Part shown: positions 1 to 8,769 of the stretch, piece by piece
Layout: each line of letters begins with the position of its first letter
Position numbering within the stretch: the stretch's first letter is position 1
Source: Nodularia sp. (in: cyanobacteria)
GTDB lineage: Bacteria; Cyanobacteriota; Cyanobacteriia; Cyanobacteriales; Nostocaceae
Direction: 5' to 3'
NCBI GenBank assembly: GCA_007692755.1
Contig: REBL01000193.1
Span: forward strand, 1-33,493
Length of the DNA stretch: 33,493 nucleotides
The notes under the pieces: model-generated
Seen by the model: only the letters and a program-made list of their open reading frames with translations
Told to the model about the DNA's origin: nothing
Database searches by the model: none
Translations under genes and position numbers: made by a program

Positions 1-487
1 AAGCTGGGCGAAATGTATCTCCCCACTGTACTAAACAATGGGCTTCATCTAATATCAACCCATTAATTTGTAAGTTGGGATGACACAATTTTTCCCATAC
101 TGGCACACTCAATAAAGTTTCTGGGGATAAATACAGTAATCTGAGTTGTTGTCTTTCTAAAGCTTGCAGTGTAGCACGGCGTTGATGAATCGGTAATTCA
201 CTATGCAAAAGTGCTGCTTTTTGTTGGCGCTGAAGTAATTCCTGTACTTGGTTTTCCATCAGTGCTACCAAGGGCGAAACTACTAAAGTTAATCCTGTTT
301 GTAGCAGTGCGGGAAGTTGAAAACAAATTGATTTTCCACCACCTGTGGGCATAATAATCAACGCATCTTTTTTGGCTAATAAACTGCTGACTATTTCGCC
401 CTGTGGCGGACGGAAATCATCGTAACCCCAAATTTGTTTAAAAGTAGTGCGAACTCCTTGCCAAGAGGTTTTTGCAGGGTAAATCAT
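1..487 (-). CDS. recQ: RecQ-family ATP-dependent DNA helicase, N-terminal part (runs off left edge)
   Basis: The minus strand is open from an ATG at 487-485 to the window edge, giving 162 residues. The reading begins MIYPAKTSWQGVRTTFKQIW and continues with YDDFRPPQGEIV, a typical RecQ Q-motif region. A Walker A motif, PTGGGKSICFQLPA, follows at about residues 45-58, then the motif Ia-like SPLVALMENQV. The DEAH box appears as LDEAHCLVQWGDTFRP near the edge, where RecQ proteins usually have DEAHCISQWGHDFRP. The family unwinds DNA 3' to 5' using ATP and acts in recombination and repair. The rest of the helicase core, the zinc-binding region and any HRDC domain lie outside the window. It is the next gene downstream of the GAF kinase on the same strand, about 170 bp away. 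The family call is firm; which RecQ paralogue it is cannot be told from this part. Confidence 0.88.
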   Translation of the reverse strand, partial: MIYPAKTSWQGVRTTFKQIWGYDDFRPPQGEIVSSLLAKKDALIIMPTGGGKSICFQLPALLQTGLTLVVSPLVALMENQVQELLQRQQKAALLHSELPIHQRRATLQALERQQLRLLYLSPETLLSVPVWEKLCHPNLQINGLILDEAHCLVQWGDTFRPA

Positions 488-568
488 GAGGATTTTTATA
501 GCTATCTTAATTTGTTGATAATATCAAGTCTGTTGCAATGCTTGTAGCGGTTATCAGTTGAGTGAGAT

Positions 569-616
569 ACAAGAACCCCACCCCCAACCCCCTCCCCGCA
601 AGCGAGGAGGGGGCTA
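569..616 (-). repeat. G-rich hairpin repeat, copy 1 (inverted orientation)
   Basis: A C-rich stretch on the plus strand is followed by an arm that refolds on it. CCCCCTCC (588-595) and GGAGGGGG (606-613) make a perfect 8-bp stem with a 10-nt loop. Read on the minus strand, it gives G-runs separated by one or two bases and ends in GGGGTTCTTGTA. Related copies lie at 5487-5510, 19720-19766 and 24502-24550 in the opposite orientation. It lies between the kinase stop and recQ. Confidence 0.8.
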
Positions 617-656
617 TGATGTACTTAATTTAAGTGCATTATGATTATGCCTTGAC

Positions 657-3600
657 TTAAGTAAGTGCTTTTCTCGCTGTTACCTGATTAATTGGTAACT
701 CAACCAAAAACTCTGTACCTTTGCCGATTTCTGATTGACAGTAAATTTTGCCTTTGTGTTTTTCTGTGACAATCTGATAACTAATAGAAAGTCCTAATCC
801 TGTGCCTTTACCGACAACTTTAGTGGTAAAAAATGGGTCAAATAGTCTTGAAATCAGCTTTTGATCGATGCCAATGCCATTATCGGCAACGCGAATACAA
901 ATCCAGTCTTTATTGAGTAGGGATGTAGAAATTCTGATTTCGCTGGGGTTGGCAGTTATTTCCTGAAAGGATAGTTTGGCGTTTCGCTGTTCTAGGGCAT
1001 CAATGGCGTTGGAAATCAAATTCATAAATACTTGATTTAACTGACCGGGATAGCATTCTATGCTAGGTAAAGTATCATAAAATTTGCTGATATGAATGCT
1101 AGAGTTCTCGCCGGAAGGCTTCAAACGATGTTGCAAAATCATTAAAGTACTGTCGATACCTTCATGAATATTTGCTGTTTTAAAGTCGGCTTCATCTAGC
1201 CGCGAAAAGTTGCGTAAAGAAGTGACAATTTCACGAATACGCTCTGTACCAACTTGCATAGACTGAAACAACTTCGGTAAATCATCGAACAAAAACTGTA
1301 TTTCGGTTTTTTTTAAATATTCTTTTAACTCTGGTGTAACATCAGGATGATTACGCTGATAAAGTTCGAGACAGCGCAATAATTCTTGGGTATATTGTTG
1401 GGCGTGTTCTAAGTTGCCGTAGATGAAATTAATCGGATTATTAATTTCGTGCGCGACTCCTGCTACTAATTGCCCCAAGCTGGCCATTTTTTCAGCGTGG
1501 ATCATTTGCGTTTGAGCAGTGCGTAGTTCTTTGAGTGCTTGGGCAAGTTGATTGGCTTCTTGACGAGTTTCACCTAGTAAACTGCATTGTTCAAATAAGT
1601 TGGCTTGATACAATGCTACGCTGATTTGAGCAGCTACTTGGGTGACAAATTCTGAGTCTGTTTCTTCCCAATGACGGGGATGACTGCATTGATGCACACA
1701 CAAGAAACCCCACAATTCTTCGCCTTCTTTTAATGGGACAACAATCTGGGCTTTGACTTGGAATCGCTCAATAATATCTAAATAAGGTAGTTTAGAACCA
1801 ACGCTATTGACATCAGATATTACTTGCACTTCTCCTTGGCGATATTGCTGTGCGTAGTGGTTACTGAAGCGATAATCTTGCACTTTCACGGCGAGGGTGG
1901 AATCAAATGAGGGTAAAACATCCTCAGTGATAAATTGACCAGTAGAAAAATCCACATCAGGGTCAAAACGGAAGATGGCGACTCGATCTGCCGAGAGCGA
2001 TCGCCTGACTTCTTGTACAGTAGTTTTTAAGATTGTCTCCAAATCTAAGGATTCCCGAATTTTGACGACTAAATCAAACAAAATTCGGCGCTGTTCCGCA
2101 GACTGCTGCATTTGATCGGCACGGTTTTGGATTTGCAGCATCATTTGCGAACTTTGCAGGGCTACTCCTAATTGACTGGCAACTTGTCCCAAAAATTCTA
2201 CTTCCACACTATCCCAAGCACGCGGTGCAGAATGTTGATAAGCTGCCAGCAATCCCCAGAGGTTGCGACCAACAAAAATTGGTGTCAAGGCATAAGCACG
2301 AATCCGAAATTGCTCTAAAATATCTAGGTGACAGCGTGAGTGTCCGGCTTGGTAGATGTCGCTAACTGCAAAATTTTCGTTGTTGCGGTAGCGACCGCCT
2401 TTGGTGTCTTGCAGGTGGGTGTCTTCCCAAGCGAGGTTTTTGCCAAAAGGATTGATACTGTCCCACTGTGCCTCTACCACGCCGAAATTACTGACAAATT
2501 CACCACTCCAGTCTTCGTTAAAGCGATAAACGGCAACTCGCTCTACACGCAGCATTTTACAGACTTCTTGACAGGTGGTTTTGAGAATTAAGTCAATATT
2601 CAGGGAAGAACGAATTTTCCCCACAACTTCTGTGAGTGTCCGTTGTCGGGCGATCGCATCTTGCAGGGCAATTGCTTGTTGTTTCGATTGAGTTAAATTC
2701 TCGGCTTGCTGAATTGCTACTCCTAATTGCGCTCCCACCTGTCCCAAAAATTCCACTTCGTAGTTTACCCATTGCCGTGGACTAGAATGTTGATAGGCTG
2801 CTATCAATCCCCACAGTTTTGGTCCGATGAAAATCGGGGCTAAGGCATAAGCCCGAATTTTGAATTGTTCTAAAATGTCCAGGTGACAGCGTGAGTGTCC
2901 CGCTTGGTAAATGTCATCGACTGCAAAACTTTCGTTATTGCGGTAACGTCCACCTTTGGTTTCTTGCAGATGGGTGTCTTCCCAAACTAAATTTCTGCCA
3001 AAGGCAGTAGTTCTATCCCACTGTGTTGGGACACCAAATTGGCTGACAAATTCGCCACTCCAGTCTTCATTGAAGCGATAAACTGCCGCCCGTTCTAGTT
3101 TCAAGAGTTTGCAAAGTTCCTGACAGGCAATGTCTAAGATAATTTCGGGGTTCAGCGATGAGCGAATATTCCCCACTACTTCCATCAAAGCACGTTGCCG
3201 AGCGATCGCATCTTGCAATTCTGCGGTGCGTTGTTTGGTTTGTTCGAGGATTTCGGCTTGTTGCATAGCTACGCCAAAATAGCTGGCGGCTTGGGCGATA
3301 AATTCTACTTCGTGGTCATGCCATTGGCGAGGGCTAGAATGTTGATAGGCGGCAAGTAGTCCCCAAAGTTTTGCACCTATGAAAATCGGGGCGATCGCAT
3401 AAGCCCGAATTTGAAACTGTTCCAATACCTCAAGATGACAACGGGCGTGTCCAGCATTGTAAATATCAGCGACGGCAAAGGGGTCATTTTGGCGATATCG
3501 CCCTCCTTGGGTTTCTTGCAAATGAGAATCTGCCCATACTAAATCTTGCCCAAAGGCTGTTAATGTATGCCAAGGGGATTCTGCAAAGCCATAACTATTA

Positions 3601-3833
3601 ATGAAATTTCCACTCCAATCAGGATTAAAGCGGTAGATTGCTACTCGCTCAATGTGCAATTGCCGACAAATCTCTTGGGAAGAAGAGGAACACAGAGATT
3701 CCATGTTAGCAAACGCCCGCACCTTAGCCAAAATCCTGGTCAAGATTTTTTGATACTGAACCGCTATCTGTAACTGCTGTTGAGACTCTTGGAGGTCTAG
3801 GCGGTGAGCAATTTCATAATCGTTGATAGTCAT
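657..3833 (-). CDS. Multi-GAF sensor histidine kinase with three tandem cyanobacteriochrome-like GAF domains
   Basis: A 1058-residue protein from the ATG at 3833. An in-frame TTG at 3896 would add 21 residues, but the GAF architecture does not need them. GAF1 (about 40-195), GAF2 (220-380) and GAF3 (405-560) are close repeats of one another. Each carries W-x-D, then HLQ(E/D)T, GGRYR and GHxRCHL, with Cys at 132, 316 and 501. The 30-residue spacing from the Asp to the Cys is identical in all three. These features match the chromophore pocket of red/green cyanobacteriochromes of the AnPixJ type, where the Cys binds a bilin. GAF4 (about 590-745) has PYLD in place of CHL and probably binds no bilin. 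The kinase core follows: phospho-acceptor His in AHEINNP (795), N-box NLISNAIDAL, G1 ADNGIGI and G2 GKGTGLGLS. No transmembrane segment or receiver domain is seen. Likely a soluble light-sensing kinase; wavelength and partner regulator are unknown. Confidence 0.9.
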   Translation of the reverse strand: MTINDYEIAHRLDLQESQQQLQIAVQYQKILTRILAKVRAFANMESLCSSSSQEICRQLHIERVAIYRFNPDWSGNFINSYGFAESPWHTLTAFGQDLVWADSHLQETQGGRYRQNDPFAVADIYNAGHARCHLEVLEQFQIRAYAIAPIFIGAKLWGLLAAYQHSSPRQWHDHEVEFIAQAASYFGVAMQQAEILEQTKQRTAELQDAIARQRALMEVVGNIRSSLNPEIILDIACQELCKLLKLERAAVYRFNEDWSGEFVSQFGVPTQWDRTTAFGRNLVWEDTHLQETKGGRYRNNESFAVDDIYQAGHSRCHLDILEQFKIRAYALAPIFIGPKLWGLIAAYQHSSPRQWVNYEVEFLGQVGAQLGVAIQQAENLTQSKQQAIALQDAIARQRTLTEVVGKIRSSLNIDLILKTTCQEVCKMLRVERVAVYRFNEDWSGEFVSNFGVVEAQWDSINPFGKNLAWEDTHLQDTKGGRYRNNENFAVSDIYQAGHSRCHLDILEQFRIRAYALTPIFVGRNLWGLLAAYQHSAPRAWDSVEVEFLGQVASQLGVALQSSQMMLQIQNRADQMQQSAEQRRILFDLVVKIRESLDLETILKTTVQEVRRSLSADRVAIFRFDPDVDFSTGQFITEDVLPSFDSTLAVKVQDYRFSNHYAQQYRQGEVQVISDVNSVGSKLPYLDIIERFQVKAQIVVPLKEGEELWGFLCVHQCSHPRHWEETDSEFVTQVAAQISVALYQANLFEQCSLLGETRQEANQLAQALKELRTAQTQMIHAEKMASLGQLVAGVAHEINNPINFIYGNLEHAQQYTQELLRCLELYQRNHPDVTPELKEYLKKTEIQFLFDDLPKLFQSMQVGTERIREIVTSLRNFSRLDEADFKTANIHEGIDSTLMILQHRLKPSGENSSIHISKFYDTLPSIECYPGQLNQVFMNLISNAIDALEQRNAKLSFQEITANPSEIRISTSLLNKDWICIRVADNGIGIDQKLISRLFDPFFTTKVVGKGTGLGLSISYQIVTEKHKGKIYCQSEIGKGTEFLVELPINQVTARKALT

Positions 3834-3917
3834 AGAGTTTAAGGATAATAGAATACTTACTTTGAGTGTTCCCTTTTTTTTGGGGGATTTTTCCAATGAC
3901 CGCTAAAATTGGCGCAG

Positions 3918-4097
3918 TTAACGAGTATAGTTTTGTACTTCCACTGGTACGTTAATTGTTGAAGGCACACGAGAATCAGCGATCGCTTCCCCAGCCACTA
4001 ATTTTAATGGCAAAACTCCAGCCCACACAGGTAAAGCATAATCGGCTTCATCATCTAAGGGTGCGCCTGTCCGCACTTTAGCAGATGCTTCTGTTAC
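3918..4097 (-). pseudogene. C-terminal fragment of a pyridoxamine 5'-phosphate oxidase-like (FMN split-barrel) protein
   Basis: Sixty codons on the minus strand, ending in TAA at 3920-3918. They read EASAKVRTGAPLDDEADYAL followed by PVWAGVLPLKLVAGE. This is the C-terminal signature I know from the Pyridox_ox_2 (NimA-like) branch of the flavin-binding split-barrel family, whose full proteins are around 200 residues. The whole FMN-binding N-terminal part is missing, because homology stops at about 4095. On the other strand a MocR-type aminotransferase fragment begins at the same point. A longer open frame continues to 4145, but its residues only mirror the MocR fragment. This is a broken gene produced by an internal deletion of a divergent pair. 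Confidence 0.72.
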
Positions 4098-4615
4098 AAG
4101 GTTTGGATCGTAGCGATTCAGTCCTGTATATTGGGACTTTCTCAAAAGTGCTGTTTCCGGGATTGCGAATTGGTTATTTAGTATTACCGAAGAATTTAGT
4201 GGCTATATTTACCCGTGCTAAGTGGTTAAGCGATCGCCATTTACCAATCTTAGAACAGCAAGCACTTGCAGATTTTATTACAGAAGGACATTTAGAACGT
4301 CATATTAGAAAGATGCGATCGCTTTATGAACGGCGTTGTCAAGTCCTGGTTAAGGCGTTAAATGTTCATCTTGGGAAAAAAGTCACTATTTTAGGAGAAA
4401 AAGCAGGAATCCATTTAATGGTCAAAATACATAGCGATCTCAGCGATGAAGAAATCATCTATCGTGCAGCCCAAATGGGTGTGGGAATCATGTCTGCTAA
4501 ATCCCAATATCTTAAACCTGATCATACAGGTGAGTTTATTTTCGGCTATGGTGAATTGACAGAACAACAGCTAGCCGAGGGTATTCATAGATTCGCTCAA
4601 ATCTTTGCTGGTTAA
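4092..4615 (+). pseudogene. C-terminal half of a MocR/GntR-type aminotransferase-like transcription factor
   Basis: The frame reads LQGLDRSDSVLYIGTFSKVL and then FPGLRIGYLVLP, which is the PLP-binding segment of class I aminotransferases; the Lys of the SK pair is the expected Schiff-base lysine. The homology continues to a natural end at TAA 4613-4615, about 174 residues. A complete MocR regulator is about 480 residues, with an N-terminal GntR winged helix followed by the aminotransferase-like domain. Here the DNA-binding domain and the first half of the aminotransferase fold are absent. A possible ATG at 4085 lies inside the neighbouring fragment and has no ribosome-binding site. MocR genes often sit divergently from a split-barrel oxidase, which is exactly the pair of fragments seen here, so I call this a deletion remnant. 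Confidence 0.75.
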
Positions 4616-4728
4616 GCTAGTAGGGCAAATTTTTTTATAAGCTGATATCTTAAAGAAAGATAGACGAGTAGCTGAACTGATCACAGAGATTCAAGCTCTT
4701 TTGGGAAGTTAAATCAGGAGAAAGTTAG

Positions 4729-4956
4729 ATGAATTTTGAGGAATTAGTGTTAGAAAGATTACGTCATTTACCTGTGGATAAACAGCAGCAACTATTAGAT
4801 TTCGCCGAATTTTTGTCTCAAAAAGCTACTATTAAGAAACCTTTAAGGTCTATTAGAGGATTATGTGCTGATTTAAAAGTAGATATTACTGAAGAGGATA
4901 TTGCTCAAGCACGTCAAGAAATGTGGGGTAATTTTCCCAGGGATATCGTTTCATGA
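4729..4956 (+). CDS. Antitoxin of a type II toxin-antitoxin pair (DUF2281/VapB-like)
   Basis: A 75-residue protein with a good ribosome-binding site (AGGAGA, 10-12 nt upstream). Its N-terminus, EELVLERLRHLPVDKQQQLL followed by DFAEFLSQK, is the leucine-rich helical segment typical of small DUF2281-type antitoxins in cyanobacteria. The acidic, Gln-rich C-terminus would be the part that binds and neutralises the toxin. It overlaps the PIN-domain gene by 4 nt (ATGA), the classic toxin-antitoxin coupling. In such pairs the antitoxin usually represses its own promoter together with the toxin; no operator was identified here. Confidence 0.82.
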   Translation: MNFEELVLERLRHLPVDKQQQLLDFAEFLSQKATIKKPLRSIRGLCADLKVDITEEDIAQARQEMWGNFPRDIVS

Positions 4957-5357
4957 CATCAGTAGTAGCAGATACACACACTTTAATTTGGTACGTTTTT
5001 GACTTGCAGAGGTTGTCATCAGCCGCATTAACAGCGTTGGAACAAGCAGTTAATACAAGTAATCCTATTTACGTCTCAGCTATCACAATCATAGAAATTG
5101 CTTATTTAGTTGAGAAAGGACGCTTTGCAGAAGAAGTATTAACACGAATTTTAAACGCTTTGGATGACCCCAATATAGGTATTATACTTGTACCTCTAGA
5201 TAGGAATGTTTCAGGAGCAATTCGACAAATTGACCGGGTAACTGTTCCTGATATGCCTGATAGAATTATTGCCGCTACAGCTTTCTCCTTGGGTATTCCT
5301 TTAGTTACTCGTGATTTGCGAATTCAAGCTTTAACCACTATAAAAACTATTTGGTAA
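4953..5357 (+). CDS. vapC: PIN-domain ribonuclease toxin (VapC family)
   Basis: A 134-residue protein starting at the ATG that overlaps the antitoxin stop codon. It has the PIN-domain acidic residues in order: Asp7 in VVADTHTLIWY, Glu48 in ITIIEIAYL, Asp103 in MPDRIIAATA, and Asp121 in LVTRDLRI. These bind the magnesium or manganese ion that drives RNA cleavage; VapC enzymes typically cut tRNA or rRNA. The length is normal for the family and no catalytic residue is missing, so the toxin looks intact. The pair sits between the broken MocR/oxidase genes and a decayed copy of leuA sequence, which suggests it arrived as a small mobile module. Confidence 0.88.
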   Translation: MTSVVADTHTLIWYVFDLQRLSSAALTALEQAVNTSNPIYVSAITIIEIAYLVEKGRFAEEVLTRILNALDDPNIGIILVPLDRNVSGAIRQIDRVTVPDMPDRIIAATAFSLGIPLVTRDLRIQALTTIKTIW

Positions 5358-5365
5358 AAAATCTT

Positions 5366-5413
5366 GATATCTGTATTTGCCGCATGATCAGAAAAGACTC
5401 TAGTACAGGTCGG
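5366..5413 (-). pseudogene. Decayed duplicate of a piece of the leuA 3' region
   Basis: Positions 5366-5403 match 5686-5723 inside leuA at 34 of 38 bases without a gap, exactly 320 bp apart and in the same orientation; similarity then fades. Read on the minus strand, it gives TRVFSDHAANTDI, against [13 protein letters not shown] in LeuA. It starts 9 bp after the vapC stop codon and cannot encode a working protein. Confidence 0.72.
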
Positions 5414-5486
5414 CGGAAATATGACAACCATTTAAATAACAGACGAATTCTGGGTTTGATTTGCTTTAAACCCACATTCCGCGTCG

Positions 5487-5510
5487 GAGAGGGGTTGGGG
5501 GTGAGGTTCT
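5487..5510 (+). repeat. G-rich repeat, copy 2 (truncated)
   Basis: It matches the 3' half of the G-rich repeats at 19720 and 24502 (GGGGTTGGGGGTGAGGTTCT). The upstream C-rich arm that would form the hairpin is missing. Confidence 0.6.
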
Positions 5511-5538
5511 ATATTTTATTAAATCAGCATTCTTAGCC

Positions 5539-5567
5539 AAAAAAATAGGGCGGGAAAAACCCACCCT
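5539..5567 (-). terminator. Rho-independent terminator of leuA
   Basis: On the minus strand, AGGGTGGG (5567-5560) pairs with CCCGCCCT (5554-5547) through one T-G wobble, around a TTTTT loop. A run of seven T residues follows (5545-5539). It lies 26 bp beyond the leuA stop codon. Confidence 0.8.
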
Positions 5568-5592
5568 GAAACCAGATATCTGACTGAATTTT

Positions 5593-7188
5593 CTACGCCG
5601 TTACTTCTTCTTGCTTATCTTGAGGTTGCAAAGATGCGTAAAGACGATTCAAAGCATTCACATAAGCTTGCGCGGAAGCAACGATGATATCTGTGTTCGC
5701 CGCATGACCAGAAAACACTCTAGAATCATGTCGGAGTCGAATAGTTACTTCCCCTAAAGCGTCAATTCCTTCTGTCACTGACTGTACAGAAAACTCAATT
5801 AACTCATTAGGTACATTGACTACGCGATTAATTGCTTTGTAAACAGCATCTACTGGCCCCGTACCAATAGCCGCATCAGTCAATTCTTCACCGTCTGGGG
5901 TGCGGAGGGTGACTGTAGCTGTGGGACAAGCATTATTACCGCAGGAAATTTGCACCAACTCGACGCGGAACAAATCAGGAGTTTGTTGAATTTCATCATT
6001 AACAATAGCTTCCAAATCCCGGTCAGAAATTTCTTTCTTTTTGTCGGCTACGTCTTTGAATCTGACGAATGCTTTATTTAATTCGGTTTCTGATAGTTCA
6101 AAGCCCAATTCTGTCAACCGGCTACGGAAAGCATTTCTGCCGGAATGTTTGCCCAATATGATATGATTGTCCGTTAAACCAATCAATTGAGCATCCATGA
6201 TTTCGTAGGTGAGCTTGTTTTTCAACACTCCATCTTGGTGAATTCCGGACTCGTGAGCAAAGGCGTTAGCCCCTACGATAGCTTTGTTTGGTTGCACTAA
6301 CATTCCCGTCAAATTAGAAACTAGGCGGGAGGTTTTATAAATTTGACGCGTATCAATATTAGTTAGTGGTGCTTCAGAATCGACTGGTCTGCCTAAGAAG
6401 GGATTGAAATATTGTCGCCGGACGTGTAAGGCCATGACCAATTCTTCTAAGGAAGCATTTCCGGCTCGTTCTCCAATGCCGTTAATGGTACATTCTAATT
6501 GGGTTGCACCATTTTTGACAGCTTCGAGGAAGTTGGCAACTGCCAAACCTAGATCATTATGTCCGTGTACGGAAATAATCGCTTGATCAATATTGGGGAC
6601 ATGATCTTTAATGCCTTTAATCATTCCCCCAAATTCACTGGGGGTCATGTAACCTACAGTGTCAGGAATGTTAACTGTTGTTGCGCCAGCTGCGATCGCT
6701 CGCTCTAATACTTCATAAAGAAATTGTGGGTCAGAACGCGCCGCATCCATCGGCGAAAATTCCACATCTGCCATGAACGACTTGGCATAAGCTACCATTT
6801 CTTCAGCGATCGCTAACACTTCGGCGCGTGATTTCCGCAACTGATACTCTAAATGAATATCAGAAGTCGAAATAAATGTGTGAATTCGTCCATGAACTGC
6901 TGGTTTTAAAGCCTCGGCTGCGGCGGCAATATCGGCTTTAATCGCTCTGGCTAAACTACAAATTACCGGGCCATCTTCTGTTCCCACAAGTTGGGCAATT
7001 TTCTGAACAGCTTGAAAATCTCCCGGACTCGCAAAGGCAAAACCAGCCTCAATTACATCTACGCCTAAGCGGGATAATTGTTTGGCGATCGCTAACTTTT
7101 CATCTATATTTAGAGTCGCTCCCGGACATTGTTCTCCATCTCTGAGAGTCGTATCAAAAATGATAATTTGCTCGGCTTTGTTAATCAT
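5593..7188 (-). CDS. leuA: 2-isopropylmalate synthase
   Basis: A 531-residue protein that condenses acetyl-CoA with 2-oxoisovalerate, the first committed step of leucine synthesis. The TIM-barrel catalytic domain starts with [13 protein letters not shown] (residues 11-23). The metal-binding [11 protein letters not shown] follows at 206-216, then the NGIGERAGN segment. The C-terminal LeuA regulatory domain, which binds leucine for feedback inhibition, begins around residue 390. The ATG at 7188 is preceded by GAGG about 6 nt away, which decides the start. A terminator lies just downstream. The gene is intact and of normal length. A shorter, decayed copy of part of its 3' region lies at 5366-5413. 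The related homocitrate synthase and citramalate synthase were considered, but the sequence reads as LeuA throughout. Confidence 0.95.
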   Translation of the reverse strand: MINKAEQIIIFDTTLRDGEQCPGATLNIDEKLAIAKQLSRLGVDVIEAGFAFASPGDFQAVQKIAQLVGTEDGPVICSLARAIKADIAAAAEALKPAVHGRIHTFISTSDIHLEYQLRKSRAEVLAIAEEMVAYAKSFMADVEFSPMDAARSDPQFLYEVLERAIAAGATTVNIPDTVGYMTPSEFGGMIKGIKDHVPNIDQAIISVHGHNDLGLAVANFLEAVKNGATQLECTINGIGERAGNASLEELVMALHVRRQYFNPFLGRPVDSEAPLTNIDTRQIYKTSRLVSNLTGMLVQPNKAIVGANAFAHESGIHQDGVLKNKLTYEIMDAQLIGLTDNHIILGKHSGRNAFRSRLTELGFELSETELNKAFVRFKDVADKKKEISDRDLEAIVNDEIQQTPDLFRVELVQISCGNNACPTATVTLRTPDGEELTDAAIGTGPVDAVYKAINRVVNVPNELIEFSVQSVTEGIDALGEVTIRLRHDSRVFSGHAANTDIIVASAQAYVNALNRLYASLQPQDKQEEVTA

Positions 7189-7279
7189 TTTTCCTCATTG
7201 TTAAGTTTTTACAGTTTGCTTAAAATAACTTGAACCTTAGTTTTTTACTTTTAAGATTTGTAAATATTTGCTAAGATTA

Positions 7280-7801
7280 CTAACCTTCTACTTTTTCTAT
7301 ACTGTCTCTGATATCATTTAAATCAATATATCTATCAGTAGCATTACGAAGTTCTCTGGCTATCATCCCTTCGGTCGATACCACTGTAATATGCGTATTT
7401 TTTGAGCGTAATAGTTCTATGGCTCTTTCAAAATCACCATCACCACTGAATAAAACTACTCGGTCATATTGATCTACTGTATTAAACATATCTACGACAA
7501 TTTCAATATCTAAATTAGCTTTTTGGGAATAGCGCCCAGATGAGTCATCATAATATTCTTTAAGAATTTTAGTTCTAACTGTATATCCTAAGCTAATTAG
7601 CGCATCTCTAAAGCCTCGCTGGTCTTGCGGGTCTTTTAAGCCAGTGTACCAGAAAGCATTGATTAATGTTGTATCTGACTGCTCGTGTTTGAAATAGTCT
7701 AAGACTCGTCTTGGGTCAAAAAACCAGCCATTTTTTTGTTGAGCATAGAACATATTGTTTCCGTCTACAAAAATAGACAGACGATTCATTGGGGAACCCA
7801 T
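7280..7801 (-). CDS. NYN-domain protein, LabA-like
   Basis: A 173-residue protein from the ATG at 7801, which has AGGTG 9 nt upstream. An in-frame GTG at 7813 and an ATG at 7789 are weaker alternatives. The N-terminus reads RLSIFVDGNNMFYAQQ, with the first acidic residue of the NYN (PIN-like) fold. LDIEIVVDMFNT and VVLFSGDGDFERAIELLR supply the remaining acidic cluster. The LabA family includes a Synechococcus protein that works in the circadian output pathway, and other NYN proteins are predicted or shown RNases. The motifs and the length fit; whether this copy acts in clock output is not shown by the sequence. It lies upstream of leuA on the same strand, 91 bp away, but has no obvious pathway link to it. 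Confidence 0.85.
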   Translation of the reverse strand: MGSPMNRLSIFVDGNNMFYAQQKNGWFFDPRRVLDYFKHEQSDTTLINAFWYTGLKDPQDQRGFRDALISLGYTVRTKILKEYYDDSSGRYSQKANLDIEIVVDMFNTVDQYDRVVLFSGDGDFERAIELLRSKNTHITVVSTEGMIARELRNATDRYIDLNDIRDSIEKVEG

Positions 7802-8538
7802 AGAAAAATACACCTAATAAATAGAAAAGTAATTAGATTGGACAATAGATTATAGCAATTCTCAACTGATAAATTTGCTAAAATCCCTATAACAGGGTTT
7901 TATGTATAGCTTTTATCTTACCTCTTGCACCGCATAAAATTGGCTAAATTGTTGGACTTAAGGTGATGAGACTTGAACCTTTTGAACTGTAACAGTTTAA
8001 GAGACACCTCGTGATGAATATTTATCCATAGAATTGACTGATTAACAGCATTCTTGGCTAGATAACTGTCAAGTTTACTTCTAAAGAGGTAAAGCATAGG
8101 TCTTGGGGTAGGATATGGCATAATGGCCATCTATAAATTTTTAAGTCAACAAAAGTATAAGGTTTATGGTAAGTATCAGACTTGCACAATATCTGCCAGT
8201 CGCACCACAATAAACTCCCCATAGATAAATTCTACGAGGCTTACCCGTTGGGGGAAGAAAATCAAATCTTACCCTAACTAAGTGCTGAATCGGCACATTT
8301 CCAACTTCAATCTGTGGAACAATCACAGCTTTGATCTCAATCAGAGAATAAGTTGGGCCGGATTTGGGTTAAGAGCTTTCCAAATCGCAATTCACTAACC
8401 CAATTTTGGTGAAAAATAAAAAATACATTACAAAAGTATAAGTTTCTCATTTAAATTTTATTTCAACGTATTTGTCGTAAACTCAGGCCTGAATAAATAA
8501 ATAAAGTAGTAAGTACGCAAATCAACTATTAACACGAT

Positions 8539-8769
8539 ATGGCAAAAGAAACTACATCTACTTTAACCAAAAAATATGTCTCTGCTGCCAATATAACCTC
8601 AAATAAACCGATATAAGTGACTCAGACAGCATTAAGCAAGTCTGAGCAAATGGCACTCTTAGGTGATTTGCTCATGGGGATTTCCTTCGTGGGTGCAGGA
8701 TTGCTGAGTGTCTTTGGTTGCTCTTGGGTTCCATTAATGGAAAATTCCGCGCTTTCAGAATTTTTTTAA
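8539..8769 (+). CDS. Possible small hydrophobic protein, split by an in-frame stop codon (tentative)
   Basis: A frame opens at ATG 8539 (MAKETTSTLTKKYVSAANIT), meets TAA at 8614-8616, and continues in the same frame from a GTG directly after the stop. The second part can also start at the ATG at 8650. It reads MALLGDLLMGISFVGAGLLS and then VFGCSWVPLMENSALSEFF, with one likely membrane helix. It could be a 76-codon gene interrupted by a stop, or a 25-residue frame followed by a 39- or 50-residue peptide. No strong ribosome-binding site is seen. I do not recognise the family, and a chance frame remains possible. Confidence 0.35.

Noticed and set aside
3918..4145. A 75-residue minus-strand open frame as a complete small gene
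   Set aside because: Only its last 60 codons resemble a protein family (the end of a split-barrel oxidase); the first part mirrors the MocR fragment on the other strand.
4638..4712. A short frame ending in AELITEIQALLGS upstream of the antitoxin
   Set aside because: It is only about 23 codons after a stop, with no start codon; possibly the tail of a lost gene, too short to support.
7918..8326. Two minus-strand open frames of 60-70 codons
   Set aside because: No recognisable motif, no ribosome-binding site, and a residue composition like translated non-coding AT-rich DNA.
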